From Chryseosolibacter sp044507775 (lineage in GTDB: Bacteria; Bacteroidota; Bacteroidia; Cytophagales; Cyclobacteriaceae): 64,000 nt of DNA. The DNA lies in the NCBI GenBank assembly GCA_044507775.1, contig JBIQIY010000012.1, forward strand, positions 1 to 64,000, written 5' to 3'. Every line of letters starts with the position of its first letter. Positions within the stretch are counted from its first letter, which is position 1. The notes beneath the pieces are model-generated. The model did not search any database. It was given only the letters and a program-made list of their open reading frames with translations, and was not told the origin of the DNA. Below are positions 17,047-26,034 of this stretch, piece after piece. Made by a program: the position numbers and the translations under genes.

Positions 17047-18794
17047 GCAATTATCTGATCGAACTTGCGGCCGTTCATACCGTGCTGATGCTGGGGTACT
17101 GGTTTTTTCTGAGAAAAGAAAGGCAGTACCCGAAAATGAGGTTTTACCTGGTTGCCTCTACCCTCCTGGCGCTGATCATCCCCTTCCTCAAACTACCCAG
17201 GCTGCTGTTCGGGGGTAATGAGCCACTGGAGGCGGTACCCATGGGAATCATCCGGTTAGAATCCATGGCGGTCACCTCCACTGTTGAAGCTTCCACCTGG
17301 CCTTACGACATACTAGTCTGGATATACTTCACCGTCAGCGGATACCTGTTATTCAAATTCCTGAGTGGGATTGTTTACCTGGTCCGCCTGGAGCGCAGGA
17401 GCCGGCACGAGCGATTTAACGATATGACTATCCGCCGCGCCGCCGGTATCAAAGGAAGTTTCACTTTCTTCCATTGGATCTTCCTAAGCGACCAAATCGA
17501 TCCGGGCCAGCGCGGCTATGAGGTGATCCTGAAACATGAAAAGGCACATGCGTCTTTAGGACACACGTATGATCTGCTGCTCTTCGGATTGTTTAAAATA
17601 TGCTTCTGGTGGCTTCCCACCGCATGGATCATCACGAAAGAAATCAAAAAAATACACGAATACCAGGCTGATGCTGTCGCGATCAAGTCGTGCGATGTTG
17701 ACCAATATTCGTCTATACTGATCAGTTCTACTTTAAAAACAAGTGGATTGGTTCTGGCCAGCTCCTTCCACGACGGTTTAATTCTCAAACGATTAAAAGC
17801 TATGAAACAGCAAGCAAAAAAAATCAGCTTATGGAAACTCGGCGCCTTGTCCGCCCTGTGCGTCTCGCTCATCATCGTCTTCGCGTGCAGCGAAGAGACA
17901 GATCGCGAAATAAAAGAACTCGGCAGCCAAAGCAATACCATCGCCTTTGAGCAGCTACCTGCTGCGATGCAAAAAGATCTCGCAGACATTAAGGACGGAT
18001 TGTCGTTCCTGAAGCTGGAGGTACTCGACGAAAAGAAGATATCTGATATAAAGGAGTTAAAGGACCTGGATCCAAACCTCATTTATTCTATCAATGTCCA
18101 GAAGGACGAGACTAACAAGACCATCTACCTCGCGATCAAAAAGGATGCAGCCAACTTTGACTATTTATCCGATAAGGCCAAAATGGACGGCGACGTTTTC
18201 ACCATCGTGGAATCACAACCCGAATTTGAAGGTGGGATAAGTGGTTTCCGCGGGTATGTGGCAAAGGCAATCAAATATCCGCTCGAAGCACGGAACAAAG
18301 GCGTTGAGGGACGGGTTGACGTTCAGTTCGTGGTCGAGAAAGATGGTTCCTTATCCGAGGTAAAGGCTATCAACGGGATCGGCGCGGGGTGCGATGAAGA
18401 GGCTGTAAAGGTCGTGCAAAACTCTCCCCGCTTCAAACCTGGGACGCAAAATGGCAAGCCTGTAAGAGTGCGAATGGTAGTACCCATCATGTTCCAACTC
18501 GATGAAACGAAGGTCAACCCTGACAACAGCAAGCAGGGTGTTGTGATCATCGAGGAAGTTCAGTCCCAAAATAGCAAGTTCACCGTTGAGGCCAGCTTCG
18601 CGAATGGTGAATGGTCCGGCAAAGTACTCGATGAAGATGGCAACGCGCTTCCCGGCGTCAACATTCTCGTGGCGGGTACCACCAGCGGAACTGTGTCGAA
18701 CCAGGATGGAAGCTTCAAACTGAAAGCCGACCCATCGCAGGAACTCAATTTCAGTTTCGTCGGATATGAAAATATGAGGATACGAAAAAAATAG
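17043..18794 (+). CDS. M56 (BlaR1-type) membrane peptidase fused to TonB C-terminal and CarboxypepD-reg-like domains
   Basis: 583 residues; ATG overlaps the repressor stop. The N-terminal 280 residues hold four membrane helices and the M56 zinc protease with HEKAH (His165, Glu166, His169) and HEYQADAVA downstream. After the last helix (ALCVSLIIVFAC) comes an extracytoplasmic region with a TonB C-terminal domain (about 395-480; PLEARNKGVEGRVDVQFVV, FKPGTQNGKPVRVRMVVP). The end is an incomplete carboxypeptidase-regulatory-like domain (about 520-583; GNALPGVNILVAGTTSGTVS, FSFVGYENM). It is probably a sensor that cleaves the repressor on a periplasmic signal. No penicillin-binding sensor domain is present. 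Confidence 0.9.
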   Translation: MSNYLIELAAVHTVLMLGYWFFLRKERQYPKMRFYLVASTLLALIIPFLKLPRLLFGGNEPLEAVPMGIIRLESMAVTSTVEASTWPYDILVWIYFTVSGYLLFKFLSGIVYLVRLERRSRHERFNDMTIRRAAGIKGSFTFFHWIFLSDQIDPGQRGYEVILKHEKAHASLGHTYDLLLFGLFKICFWWLPTAWIITKEIKKIHEYQADAVAIKSCDVDQYSSILISSTLKTSGLVLASSFHDGLILKRLKAMKQQAKKISLWKLGALSALCVSLIIVFACSEETDREIKELGSQSNTIAFEQLPAAMQKDLADIKDGLSFLKLEVLDEKKISDIKELKDLDPNLIYSINVQKDETNKTIYLAIKKDAANFDYLSDKAKMDGDVFTIVESQPEFEGGISGFRGYVAKAIKYPLEARNKGVEGRVDVQFVVEKDGSLSEVKAINGIGAGCDEEAVKVVQNSPRFKPGTQNGKPVRVRMVVPIMFQLDETKVNPDNSKQGVVIIEEVQSQNSKFTVEASFANGEWSGKVLDEDGNALPGVNILVAGTTSGTVSNQDGSFKLKADPSQELNFSFVGYENMRIRKK

Positions 18795-19112
18795 ATCTTT
18801 CTCTCAGTTGCCTTTCGCGCTTAAGTAGTCAGGCCCGCCTTCGCTAAGCTTCGGCCGGCAGGCCCGCCTTCGCTAAAGCTTTGGCTGGCGGGCCTGAGCC
18901 GCGCCGAAGCTCCCCTCAGCCGCCTGTCCTGAGCCGCGGGACGCATGGGTGTGGCAAGTGGCGAAGGATCTCGTGAACATAAGACGCCCCTGTGCAAACG
19001 ATAGGTTATCATTTGGTGCAGTACACCGGGACGCAATCCTTATATTCGCGGGATCCTTCGCCTTTGGCCACGCGCAAAACTGCGCGCTGCTCAGGACCCA
19101 GGGAGAAAAATT
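18795..19112. repeat. Gene-free stretch with dispersed GC-rich repeats
   Basis: Holds a tandem pair of about 29 bases beginning CAGGCCCGCCTTCGCTAA (18830-18858 and 18859-18888). A facing pair of dispersed elements follows: 18926-18970 (minus) and 19051-19097 (plus), each bounded by GGATCCTTCG or GATCCTTCG at one end and CTCAGGAC at the other. Related copies lie at 28639-28683, 28971-29015 and 29142-29188. No gene seen. Confidence 0.7.
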
Positions 19113-19667
19113 ATGAAAACCCAATACTTCACCGCCACCAGCCTCGACGGCTATATCGCCGGGCCAAACAATTCACTCGATTGGCTCATGCAGTTCGGAT
19201 CGGAAGATCCGTCCTATGGCGAATTCATCCAGCATGTCGGCGCTATCGCGATGGGATCATCCACCTACGAATGGGTTTTGGAACACGACACCTTCCTGGA
19301 TCCGGAAAAGCCAAAACCGTGGCCCTATCAACAACCCACCTGGATCTTTACGTCCCGGACATTGAAGACCGTTCCGGGAGCTGATATTCGTTTTGTAAAA
19401 GGAGATGTGCGTCCGGTTTTTAAACAAATGAGCGAAGCTGCGGGCGGAAAAAATCTCTGGATCGTCGGAGGAGGTCATCTCGCAGCACAGTTTCACGAAT
19501 ACGGCTTACTCGATGAAATGATTCTCACGATTACTCCGGTTATCCTGGCTGCAGGCTCACCGCTCTTCACCACCAGCATTATAAAGCCGCCGTTGCAAGT
19601 AATCTCCGTCAAGCAGTTTGGTGAAGCGTTCGTTCAGATCCATCTGCAAATCAAGAAAGCAGAATAG
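19113..19667 (+). CDS. Dihydrofolate reductase-family (RibD C-terminal-like) protein
   Basis: 184 residues. It begins TQYFTATSLDGYIAGPNNSLDWL, the usual start of the RibD-C/DHFR-like family, continues with GAIAMGSSTYEWVLE and PTWIFTSRTLKTVPGADI, and has the nucleotide-binding loop LWIVGGGHLAAQF, then LDEMILTITPVILAAGSPLF. Likely an NADPH-dependent reductase in the cytoplasm; substrate unknown. True folA proteins have different motifs, and no riboflavin genes are nearby. It stands alone, flanked by repeat DNA upstream and the Gld cluster downstream. Confidence 0.9.
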   Translation: MKTQYFTATSLDGYIAGPNNSLDWLMQFGSEDPSYGEFIQHVGAIAMGSSTYEWVLEHDTFLDPEKPKPWPYQQPTWIFTSRTLKTVPGADIRFVKGDVRPVFKQMSEAAGGKNLWIVGGGHLAAQFHEYGLLDEMILTITPVILAAGSPLFTTSIIKPPLQVISVKQFGEAFVQIHLQIKKAE

Positions 19668-19900
19668 CGGATCACGCGTAATTTCGCTTACCTCCAGCGG
19701 AAACTCAGCGGAAAAACTCAAAATTCACCTCCGCTGTAATATGCGCGCAGGAATTTTCCCCCGACTTTTTATTTTTTTCACGATAATTTTATTTTTGCCC
19801 GCATCAAAAACAAGGCACGCCGTGGTTCTGCCGGCGCTGCTCTAAGTGTGCGTTTACTCTAACGCCAGTGTGATACTTTAACAGGATCAACGCTTGTATT

Positions 19901-20830
19901 ATGGATATACAAATTGAAAATCTCACGAAGCGATACGGCACCCAGACGGCTGTAGACAATATCTCATTCGAAGTCCGAACCGGGGAAGTACTCGGCTTCC
20001 TCGGTCCCAACGGTGCCGGCAAGAGTACCTCGATGAAAATGATCACAGGCTACCTGGGGATCGGGGAAGGAGATATCATTATCGGCGGACGCTCGGTGCA
20101 GGAAGCCGGCGATGAATTGAAAAAATTCATCGGCTACCTGCCCGAGAATAACCCGCTCTACCTCGATATGCCGGTCATCGACTACCTGACTTTCTGCGCC
20201 GCCTTGCAGGGAGTTGAACGAGCGAATATTTCTCCCCGCGTCCGGGAGATGGTGCGAGTGTGCGGACTTAATAGTGAGAAGCACAAGAAGATTGGCGAAC
20301 TCTCCAAGGGATATCGACAACGCGTAGGTCTTGCGCAGGCAATGGTGCATGACCCGCAAATCCTTATTCTGGATGAACCCACTACCGGCCTGGATCCCAA
20401 TCAGATCGTCGAAATCCGAAAGCTTATCCGCGAGTTAGGAAAAGAGAAGACCGTGATCCTCAGCACGCATATTCTCCCTGAAGTTGAGGCTACGTGTGAC
20501 CGGATCCTGATCATCAACCGTGGCGCCATCGTCGCCGATGGAACGGCTGACACGCTGCGGAAGCAGGCGGCGGGAAATGAACTGCTGAAAATCCAGGTTG
20601 AAGACGGCGCTCATGCGGAAATCCTGCGCGCACTAACAGCACTCACTACCGTACAGAAGGTCGAGTCAATCGACGTCTCTGGAAATCGTTTTGAGATCCA
20701 AAGCAAGCCGGGGGTCTCATCCAAGCGGGACATCTTCCGGCTTTGTGTCGACAAGGGCTGGATGCTCGGGGAGATCATTCCCATCGAAACACGCCTGGAA
20801 GACATCTTCAGAAACCTAACCATGAACTGA
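19901..20830 (+). CDS. gldA: ABC transporter ATP-binding protein, GldA type
   Basis: 309 residues. Walker A GPNGAGKST (about 34-42), signature LSKGYRQRVGLAQAM, Walker B ILILDEPTTGLD and the switch His in ILSTHIL are all intact; the LSKGYRQ signature and C-terminal extension match GldA. With GldF and GldG it forms an ABC exporter-like complex that in Flavobacterium johnsoniae is needed for gliding. Many non-gliding Bacteroidota keep the cluster, so motility cannot be concluded. The order gldA, gldF, gldG, DUF4340 with gaps of 2 and 12 bases and one overlap indicates one operon. Confidence 0.93.
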   Translation: MDIQIENLTKRYGTQTAVDNISFEVRTGEVLGFLGPNGAGKSTSMKMITGYLGIGEGDIIIGGRSVQEAGDELKKFIGYLPENNPLYLDMPVIDYLTFCAALQGVERANISPRVREMVRVCGLNSEKHKKIGELSKGYRQRVGLAQAMVHDPQILILDEPTTGLDPNQIVEIRKLIRELGKEKTVILSTHILPEVEATCDRILIINRGAIVADGTADTLRKQAAGNELLKIQVEDGAHAEILRALTALTTVQKVESIDVSGNRFEIQSKPGVSSKRDIFRLCVDKGWMLGEIIPIETRLEDIFRNLTMN

Positions 20831-20832
20831 GT

Positions 20833-21555
20833 ATGAACGCTATCTGGACCATAACAAAACGTGAGCTCAACTCTTTCTTTGATTCGCTGATCGCCTACAT
20901 CATGCTCGTGCTGTTTCTCGGGTTCAGCGGATTCTTCACGTGGCTTCTCGGATCCGATATTTTCCTGGTCGGCGAAGCCAGCCTTGAATCGTTCTTCAAC
21001 GTCGCCTTCTGGACTCTTTTCTTTTTCATTCCAGCCCTGACGATGCGACTCCTGGCCGAAGAAAAGAAGACGGGAACCATTGAGCTGTTGCTCACCAAGG
21101 CCATCACGGATCGCGAGCTGGTGGTGGGGAAATTTCTAGCTACTCTCCTGCTCGTGCTCATAGCCCTGCTCTTTACCCTCCCCTACGTAATCACCCTCGC
21201 CAACATCGGCAATATCGACGCGGGACAAATCTTTTGCGGCTATCTCGGCTTGCTCCTCATGAGCGGCATGTACACCAGCATCGGCCTGTATGCGAGCTCC
21301 ATCACCAGTAACCAGATCGTTGCGTTCCTTGCGGCGCTCTTCATCGGATTATTCTTCCACATCATTTTCGGCGCGCTGGCCCGGCAGGTTCACGGTTGGA
21401 TCGGCCAGGTCCTGGAGTCATTGAGTCTGACCAACCACTTTGAGAGCATCTCCCGGGGAGTGATGGACACACGCGACCTATTCTACTTTCTGTCTGTTAT
21501 TGTGATCGGTCTCTCGCTCGCGGAACTCTCCCTGGCAAAAAGACAGGCGGCATAA
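20833..21555 (+). CDS. gldF: ABC transporter permease, GldF type
   Basis: 240 residues from ATG at 20833, 2 bases after the gldA stop; this start gives the usual MNAIWTITKRELNSFFDSLIAY opening of ABC-2 permeases. Six membrane helices are visible, with the conserved PALTMRLLAEEKKTGTIELLLTKA coupling segment between helices two and three and DRELVVGKFLATLLL after it. An inner-membrane partner of GldA. Confidence 0.93.
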   Translation: MNAIWTITKRELNSFFDSLIAYIMLVLFLGFSGFFTWLLGSDIFLVGEASLESFFNVAFWTLFFFIPALTMRLLAEEKKTGTIELLLTKAITDRELVVGKFLATLLLVLIALLFTLPYVITLANIGNIDAGQIFCGYLGLLLMSGMYTSIGLYASSITSNQIVAFLAALFIGLFFHIIFGALARQVHGWIGQVLESLSLTNHFESISRGVMDTRDLFYFLSVIVIGLSLAELSLAKRQAA

Positions 21556-21567
21556 ATTTCGAGTATT

Positions 21568-23079
21568 ATGAAGTCAAAATTTTCAACAACGGTATTACTC
21601 ATCATCGGCATTATCATCGTTCTGAACCTGCTGGCGAACGAATATTACCTTCGTCTCGACCTGACGGAGGATCGTCAATACACGTTGAGCGAAGCCACGC
21701 ATGACATTCTCGAAGACCTGGAAGAACCGGTCACGGTGAAGGCATATTTCTCGGAGAACCTCCCGCCAAACATTCTCAAAACGCGCCGGGATTTTCAGGA
21801 TCTGCTCATTGAATACGCCAGCATCGCCGACGGACAACTCCTCTATGAATTCGTAGATCCCGGCGAAAAAGAATCCAATGAACAGGAAGCCTCAGAGAAG
21901 GGCATCCACCCGGTGCTCATCAACGTTCGGGAGAAAGACCAGGTTAAGCAACAAAAGGCCTTTCTGGGCGCCACGGTGCAGCTAGGCGAAAAGACAGAGG
22001 TAATCCCGTTCATCCAGCCGGGCGCCGCCATGGAATATGCGCTCTCGACTGCCATCAAAAAAATCTCTATTGATAATAAGCCTGTCGTAGGCTTCATACA
22101 AGGCCACGGCGAAGCACCCCTCGCGGAAATGCAGCAGGTGAACGAACAACTTTCCATTTTATACCAGACTCAAGAGCTCCGCTTGACAGATTCCACAACC
22201 ATTCCGGATAACATTCGCACCCTTGCGCTCATCCGTCCTACCGATAGCATTCCGTCCTCACACCTGCATCAGCTGGATGCTTTTCTTAAAAGAGGCGGCA
22301 GACTGCTTGTAGCGGTAAATGCAGTACAGGCAGATTTTCGATCCCTTTATGGAACGGAAGCGCACACCGGCATCCGCACGTGGTTGCACAAGAAAGGCAT
22401 AGACGTCGTCCCGAATTTCATAGTAGATGCACAATGCGGATCGGTGTCGGTGCCCCAGCAGTTTGGAGGATTCACAATTCAGGCGAGCGTTTCATTCCCG
22501 TATGTTCCCATTGTCAGCGCCTTTGCAAATCACCCGGTAACTTCGGGGTTAGAAAGCGTCATGCTCGAGTTTGCCAGCGAAATAAAACCTGTTAGCGACA
22601 CCATACACGGATTTGTTCCGATTGCATTCTCGTCGGAATTATCAAACACCTTGTCGGCACCACAGTTTATGTCCGTCGACAAAGAGTGGACGGAAAACGA
22701 CTTCCCCCGCCAACACGTGCCGGTCGCGGCGGCACTCGACACCGATTCGTCAAAAATGATCGTGATTGCCGACGGAGATTTTCCCGTTAACGGCCCGGCA
22801 TATCCGCAGCAGCAACCCCGGAGGCTTCAGCCGGACAACGTAAACCTGCTCGCTAACGCGGTCGATTGGTTGTCCGATGACACGGGTCTCATCGCCCTTC
22901 GCACAAAGGGGGCAGTCACGCGGCCCATTCGCGAATTGGATGAAACGACCAAAACGCTTCTCAAGTATGGGAACTTCCTCCTTCCCATTCTTTTGGTGAT
23001 CGGTTACGGAATTATTCGCGCGCAGCAAAACCGACTTATCAGGTTAAAACGAATGAATGAAAACTATGAAACGGTTTAA
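21568..23079 (+). CDS. gldG: Gliding-associated ABC transporter substrate-binding-like protein, GldG type
   Basis: 503 residues. An N-terminal membrane anchor (FSTTVLLIIGIIIVLNLLA) is followed by NEYYLRLDLTEDRQYTLSEAT, the signature opening of GldG/ABC auxiliary proteins, then a periplasmic domain with VTVKAYFSENLPPN, QGHGEAPLAEM and FLKRGGRLLVAVNAV. A second membrane helix lies at the C-terminus (NFLLPILLVIGYGII) with a short basic tail. It probably works with GldA/GldF in the cell envelope. The next gene starts 23 bases before its stop. Confidence 0.92.
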   Translation: MKSKFSTTVLLIIGIIIVLNLLANEYYLRLDLTEDRQYTLSEATHDILEDLEEPVTVKAYFSENLPPNILKTRRDFQDLLIEYASIADGQLLYEFVDPGEKESNEQEASEKGIHPVLINVREKDQVKQQKAFLGATVQLGEKTEVIPFIQPGAAMEYALSTAIKKISIDNKPVVGFIQGHGEAPLAEMQQVNEQLSILYQTQELRLTDSTTIPDNIRTLALIRPTDSIPSSHLHQLDAFLKRGGRLLVAVNAVQADFRSLYGTEAHTGIRTWLHKKGIDVVPNFIVDAQCGSVSVPQQFGGFTIQASVSFPYVPIVSAFANHPVTSGLESVMLEFASEIKPVSDTIHGFVPIAFSSELSNTLSAPQFMSVDKEWTENDFPRQHVPVAAALDTDSSKMIVIADGDFPVNGPAYPQQQPRRLQPDNVNLLANAVDWLSDDTGLIALRTKGAVTRPIRELDETTKTLLKYGNFLLPILLVIGYGIIRAQQNRLIRLKRMNENYETV

Positions 23080-23971
23080 CAACAAGATACTCATCATTAT
23101 CCTCGCGGTGCTCGCGGGCGCGTTTGTGTTAACTCGTGTCTTTCGGTCGCCGGCGCGGGAAAGCAACCTGGATTCAGATGCCCTTGCAGTCGATACTGCG
23201 GCAATCGACAGAATATTGCTCTATCCTGCCATTGAGAATCACACCGAAGTGAAGCTTACAAAAGATGTGGATGGATGGACGGTATCACACGACAATACTA
23301 CTGGCCGTGCAAACGAGGATCGTATAGAAACATTATTATCAAGACTGGCTGCACTCAAGCCTGAGCGGATCGTAACCCGCAAGGAAGAAAAATGGGACGA
23401 GTACGATGTGAGTGACTCGGCCGGGACTGAGATCTCCGTCTTCGCTGGCAGCGACGAAGTGGCGCACTTTCGCGTCGGCAAGGAGTCGATGGGCGTTACC
23501 TTTGTGCGAAAGTCAGCGGACGAAGAAGTCTATGCGGTCACCGGTTCAGCGGGCTCCGCATTCAATGTAAAATTCGACGATTGGCGCGATCCCTATCTTT
23601 TGCGGCTAACAAAGGATGACATCACCCGGATCGAGTTCACCTATCCGGCCGATAGCGGTTTTGTACTCGTACGAAAAGCCCAAACCTGGATGGTCGATGA
23701 TTCGCCCGCCGACTCAGCCAGGACAGACAACTACCTGAATAAGCTGAAAGTGAAGAAGCTCACACAGTTCGACAACGAATTTTCTGCCAGCAGCCCGTCC
23801 GATGTAACGATGAAGATCGACGCAGGGGTTCCGTTGGTGGTGAAGGGTTGGCGCGTTTCTCCCGAGAAATGGATCCTGGAAAGTGATCTGCAGCCGGGAG
23901 CCTATTTTTCAGATGAAAATGGCGTGGTCGCGAAGGATATTTTTCCGGCAAAGAAAACATTGTTGAAGTAG
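23057..23971 (+). CDS. DUF4340 domain protein associated with the Gld transporter
   Basis: 304 residues; overlaps gldG by 23 bases (ATG at 23066 is an alternative). An N-terminal membrane anchor (ILIIILAVLAGAFVLTRVF) is followed by two DUF4340-type beta domains: AIDRILLYPAIENHTEVKLTKDVDGWTV and LLSRLAALKPERIVTRKEEKWDEY, then VYAVTGSAGSAFNVKFDDWRD. DUF4340 genes habitually follow GldG-like genes in many phyla, so it is likely an accessory of the exporter, exposed in the periplasm. Its biochemical role is unknown. Confidence 0.85.
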   Translation: MKTMKRFNNKILIIILAVLAGAFVLTRVFRSPARESNLDSDALAVDTAAIDRILLYPAIENHTEVKLTKDVDGWTVSHDNTTGRANEDRIETLLSRLAALKPERIVTRKEEKWDEYDVSDSAGTEISVFAGSDEVAHFRVGKESMGVTFVRKSADEEVYAVTGSAGSAFNVKFDDWRDPYLLRLTKDDITRIEFTYPADSGFVLVRKAQTWMVDDSPADSARTDNYLNKLKVKKLTQFDNEFSASSPSDVTMKIDAGVPLVVKGWRVSPEKWILESDLQPGAYFSDENGVVAKDIFPAKKTLLK

Positions 23972-24068
23972 ATGGGAAAATGTGACACTGTTTCCCCTTC
24001 TGCTACAAGAAGAAATTGGCGGCGATGTCGCTCATTGGATGAGCAAGCATCGCCTGCCAATTTCCCAA

Positions 24069-24147
24069 AACCCCGAATGGGGTTCAACATGATAGCCGCA
24101 CGTGAAACGTGCGGTCGGGCGCGAAAGCGTTCAACCCTGGAAGGGTT
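24069..24147 (-). repeat. Composite palindrome triplet, copy 2 (reverse orientation)
   Basis: AACCCCGAATGGGGTT (24069-24084), CCGCACGTGAAACGTGCGG (24096-24114) and AACCCTGGAAGGGTT (24133-24147). Read on the minus strand the three modules have the same order as at 9113-9194, with identical AACCCTTCCAGGGTTGA and similar spacers. It lies between convergent genes (DUF4340 and the methyltransferase). Confidence 0.85.
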
Positions 24148-24217
24148 AAATGTGAAACGCCATCGGGGACCAATCACCTCAATCGCCATCCAATCGAACT
24201 GGAGTCGGGGCGCTCTA

Positions 24218-25048
24218 CTAAACGTTTACCGTCACCAGCAGGAACGTCGCCGGAATTGACATCGTGTTTGGGATCGTACTGCGGTTCTCCTGGTTGAAGA
24301 GTTTCACCAATTCATTCTCCAACTCATCGGCGCGACCATCCTTTTCCGCAGCCTCAAATGCATTCATCGTGGGGCCGTAGTACTTGCGGAACAGGTCTAC
24401 AAAACCGGCCGGCACCATGTCGCCGCTAAAGGTAAATGTCTCGCGCTTGAAGGAAATGTTCTCTCTGGCGATTCCCGCCTGACCAAAGCGCTCGATCACA
24501 TGGCCTTCAATTCCCCATAACATCGGACTGACAAAACCAGCCGGCGGTGGTGGTGTGTAGGCAGAGCAAACCTTCAGGATCTGCGCCACCAGCGTCGGGT
24601 CGCCGGGAATCCAATTGCCCATGATAATCCGCCCACCGGATTTGGTAACACGCACCAACTCCTTGGCTACCTCATTGGGCCGCGGAGCAAACATCACCCC
24701 GAAGATGCTAACGACGAGGTCGAACGTTTCATCCTCCAATCCTTCCAGATCAGTTGCGTCTCCCTCCTGAAATCTGCAATTCAACAGCCCTTCCCTCTCC
24801 GCACGCGCGTTGCCGGCCGCCACCAGGTTGCGCGCAATGTCGACACCCAGCACATCCGCGCCGAGCTTTGCCATCGGTATCGCGGTCGTGCCATCGCCAC
24901 AACCCACATCGAGAACTTTCAGACCATCCCTGACCTTGAATCGGGCTGCGAGCATCGCTCCGCTTTCGCGCATCGTTGATGCAATCCGCGTAAAGTCGCC
25001 CTTTTCCCACAACGCCTTGTTCGCATTCATAACTACTTGTGCTTCCAT
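24218..25048 (-). CDS. Class I SAM-dependent methyltransferase
   Basis: 276 residues. Motif I VLDVGCGDG (45-53) binds S-adenosylmethionine; the acidic residue at the end of beta-2 is in GADVLGVDIARN, motif II is FQEGDATDLEG with FDLVVSIFGVMFAPRP, and the RVTKSGGRIIMGNW strand follows. The arrangement is UbiE-like, but the substrate is not evident. Two palindromes between the upstream Crp/Fnr-type gene and this start (25148-25183) suggest regulation by that protein. Cytoplasmic. Confidence 0.9.
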   Translation of the reverse strand: MEAQVVMNANKALWEKGDFTRIASTMRESGAMLAARFKVRDGLKVLDVGCGDGTTAIPMAKLGADVLGVDIARNLVAAGNARAEREGLLNCRFQEGDATDLEGLEDETFDLVVSIFGVMFAPRPNEVAKELVRVTKSGGRIIMGNWIPGDPTLVAQILKVCSAYTPPPPAGFVSPMLWGIEGHVIERFGQAGIARENISFKRETFTFSGDMVPAGFVDLFRKYYGPTMNAFEAAEKDGRADELENELVKLFNQENRSTIPNTMSIPATFLLVTVNV

Positions 25049-25147
25049 AAAATAAATTGGTTAATGATTTTACATATCTCACGCCAAGCGTCGCAGCGAC
25101 GCGCGCGATTGATGGTTCAAATCTCATGATTGCAAAATGGAATGTAG

Positions 25148-25183
25148 GTAACGTTGTTACTTTTCTCTGTAACAATTGTTACA
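25148..25183. promoter_or_regulatory. Tandem palindromic operator, probable Crp/Fnr-type site
   Basis: A perfect 16-bp palindrome TGTAACAATTGTTACA (25168-25183) overlaps the last codons of the Crp/Fnr-type gene, and a second, GTAACGTTGTTAC (25148-25160), lies about two helical turns away. TGT-N10-ACA symmetry is the Crp/Fnr pattern. The sites are 100-135 bases upstream of the methyltransferase start on the same strand. Confidence 0.65.
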
Positions 25184-25823
25184 ATTGACGAAGCAGCTTT
25201 ATCTGGTTGCGGTACAGCAGAAGACGTCCATCTGTTTCAAGCTTCTTGAGCAGGCGAGACACAACCACCCGGTTGGTCCCGAGCTCGTCGGCAATTTGCT
25301 GATGTGTCAGATTAATAAGGGCGGATCCGGAAATTTTGGATTTCTCCTTCAGGTAGGTAACCAGGCGGTCATCCATTTTCTTAAACGCTACATCGTCGAT
25401 ACTCCTGACGATTTCGGTAAAGCCATCGAGGATTGTGTTCATCACAAACCTTTTCCATCCGGGATATTGCTGCATCCATTGGTCGGCCACTTTCCCGGGG
25501 ATGACGTACACAACGCATTCATCTTCCGCTGTACTCTTCACGGAGCTGACCTGCGTGGTCATCCAGCAGGTAAATGACATGGCGCAGGTTTCCCCGGACT
25601 TGACGTAGTACATCAGTACCTCCTGCCCTTCATCATTGACACGGCTGATCCTGACGGTTCCTTTCGCGAGCAGGGGAATTCCCCATACGGGTTTGCCGAT
25701 CTGCATCATCACGTCGCCGGCGCTGAGGTTCATCAGCGTTGCATTCGCCCGCACGTCTGCTAATAGCTCGGGCTCGAGGAACGGGGAGAAAATATCGAGG
25801 TGGCTGAATGGAGTTTCGGACAT
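25179..25823 (-). CDS. Crp/Fnr-family transcriptional regulator
   Basis: 214 residues. The N-terminal cyclic-nucleotide-binding-like beta barrel (about 20-125) includes LSAGDVMMQIGKPVWGIPLLAKGTVRI and EVLMYYVKSGETCAMS. The dimer helix (KRFVMNTILDGFTEIVRSIDDVAF) leads to a C-terminal winged HTH, LTHQQIADELGTNRVVVSRLLKKLE. Cys residues in MSFTCWM and the lack of the CAP arginine pattern leave the ligand unknown. It likely binds the palindromes at its own 3' end and regulates the methyltransferase downstream. A heptamer repeat lies directly before its start codon. Confidence 0.93.
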   Translation of the reverse strand: MSETPFSHLDIFSPFLEPELLADVRANATLMNLSAGDVMMQIGKPVWGIPLLAKGTVRISRVNDEGQEVLMYYVKSGETCAMSFTCWMTTQVSSVKSTAEDECVVYVIPGKVADQWMQQYPGWKRFVMNTILDGFTEIVRSIDDVAFKKMDDRLVTYLKEKSKISGSALINLTHQQIADELGTNRVVVSRLLKKLETDGRLLLYRNQIKLLRQL

Positions 25824-25824
25824 G

Positions 25825-25850
25825 GTAAGTTATAAGTTATAAGTTGTAAG
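25825..25850. repeat. Heptamer repeat, RTAAGTT type
   Basis: GTAAGTT-ATAAGTT-ATAAGTT-GTAAG, nearly four copies, begins one base upstream of the Crp/Fnr-type start codon (minus strand). The same heptamer is repeated almost eight times at 30526-30580. Confidence 0.85.
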
Positions 25851-26034
25851 CCTGCCTGCGGGAGTGCTACCTGATGGTGTGGATGTGGGTACGGCAGAGG
25901 CAATGTTAATGTTGCGTTAATGTCCCGGAAGATCAATTACCCCACTTCAGGGTTTGATCTTTCGCGTTGTGCCTCTGCGATTGCCATCTTTAGCTATGAA
26001 GAAATCAACGGCACCGCTTGACAAGAAAAACCGC

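Noticed and set aside
16660..18794. Beta-lactam resistance locus
   Set aside because: Although of BlaI/BlaR1 type, no beta-lactamase or penicillin-binding sensor domain is present in the pair, and such pairs in Bacteroidota have many other roles.
19901..23971. Proof of gliding motility
   Set aside because: gldAFG homologues occur in non-gliding relatives; no gldB, gldK-N or sprA genes are visible here.
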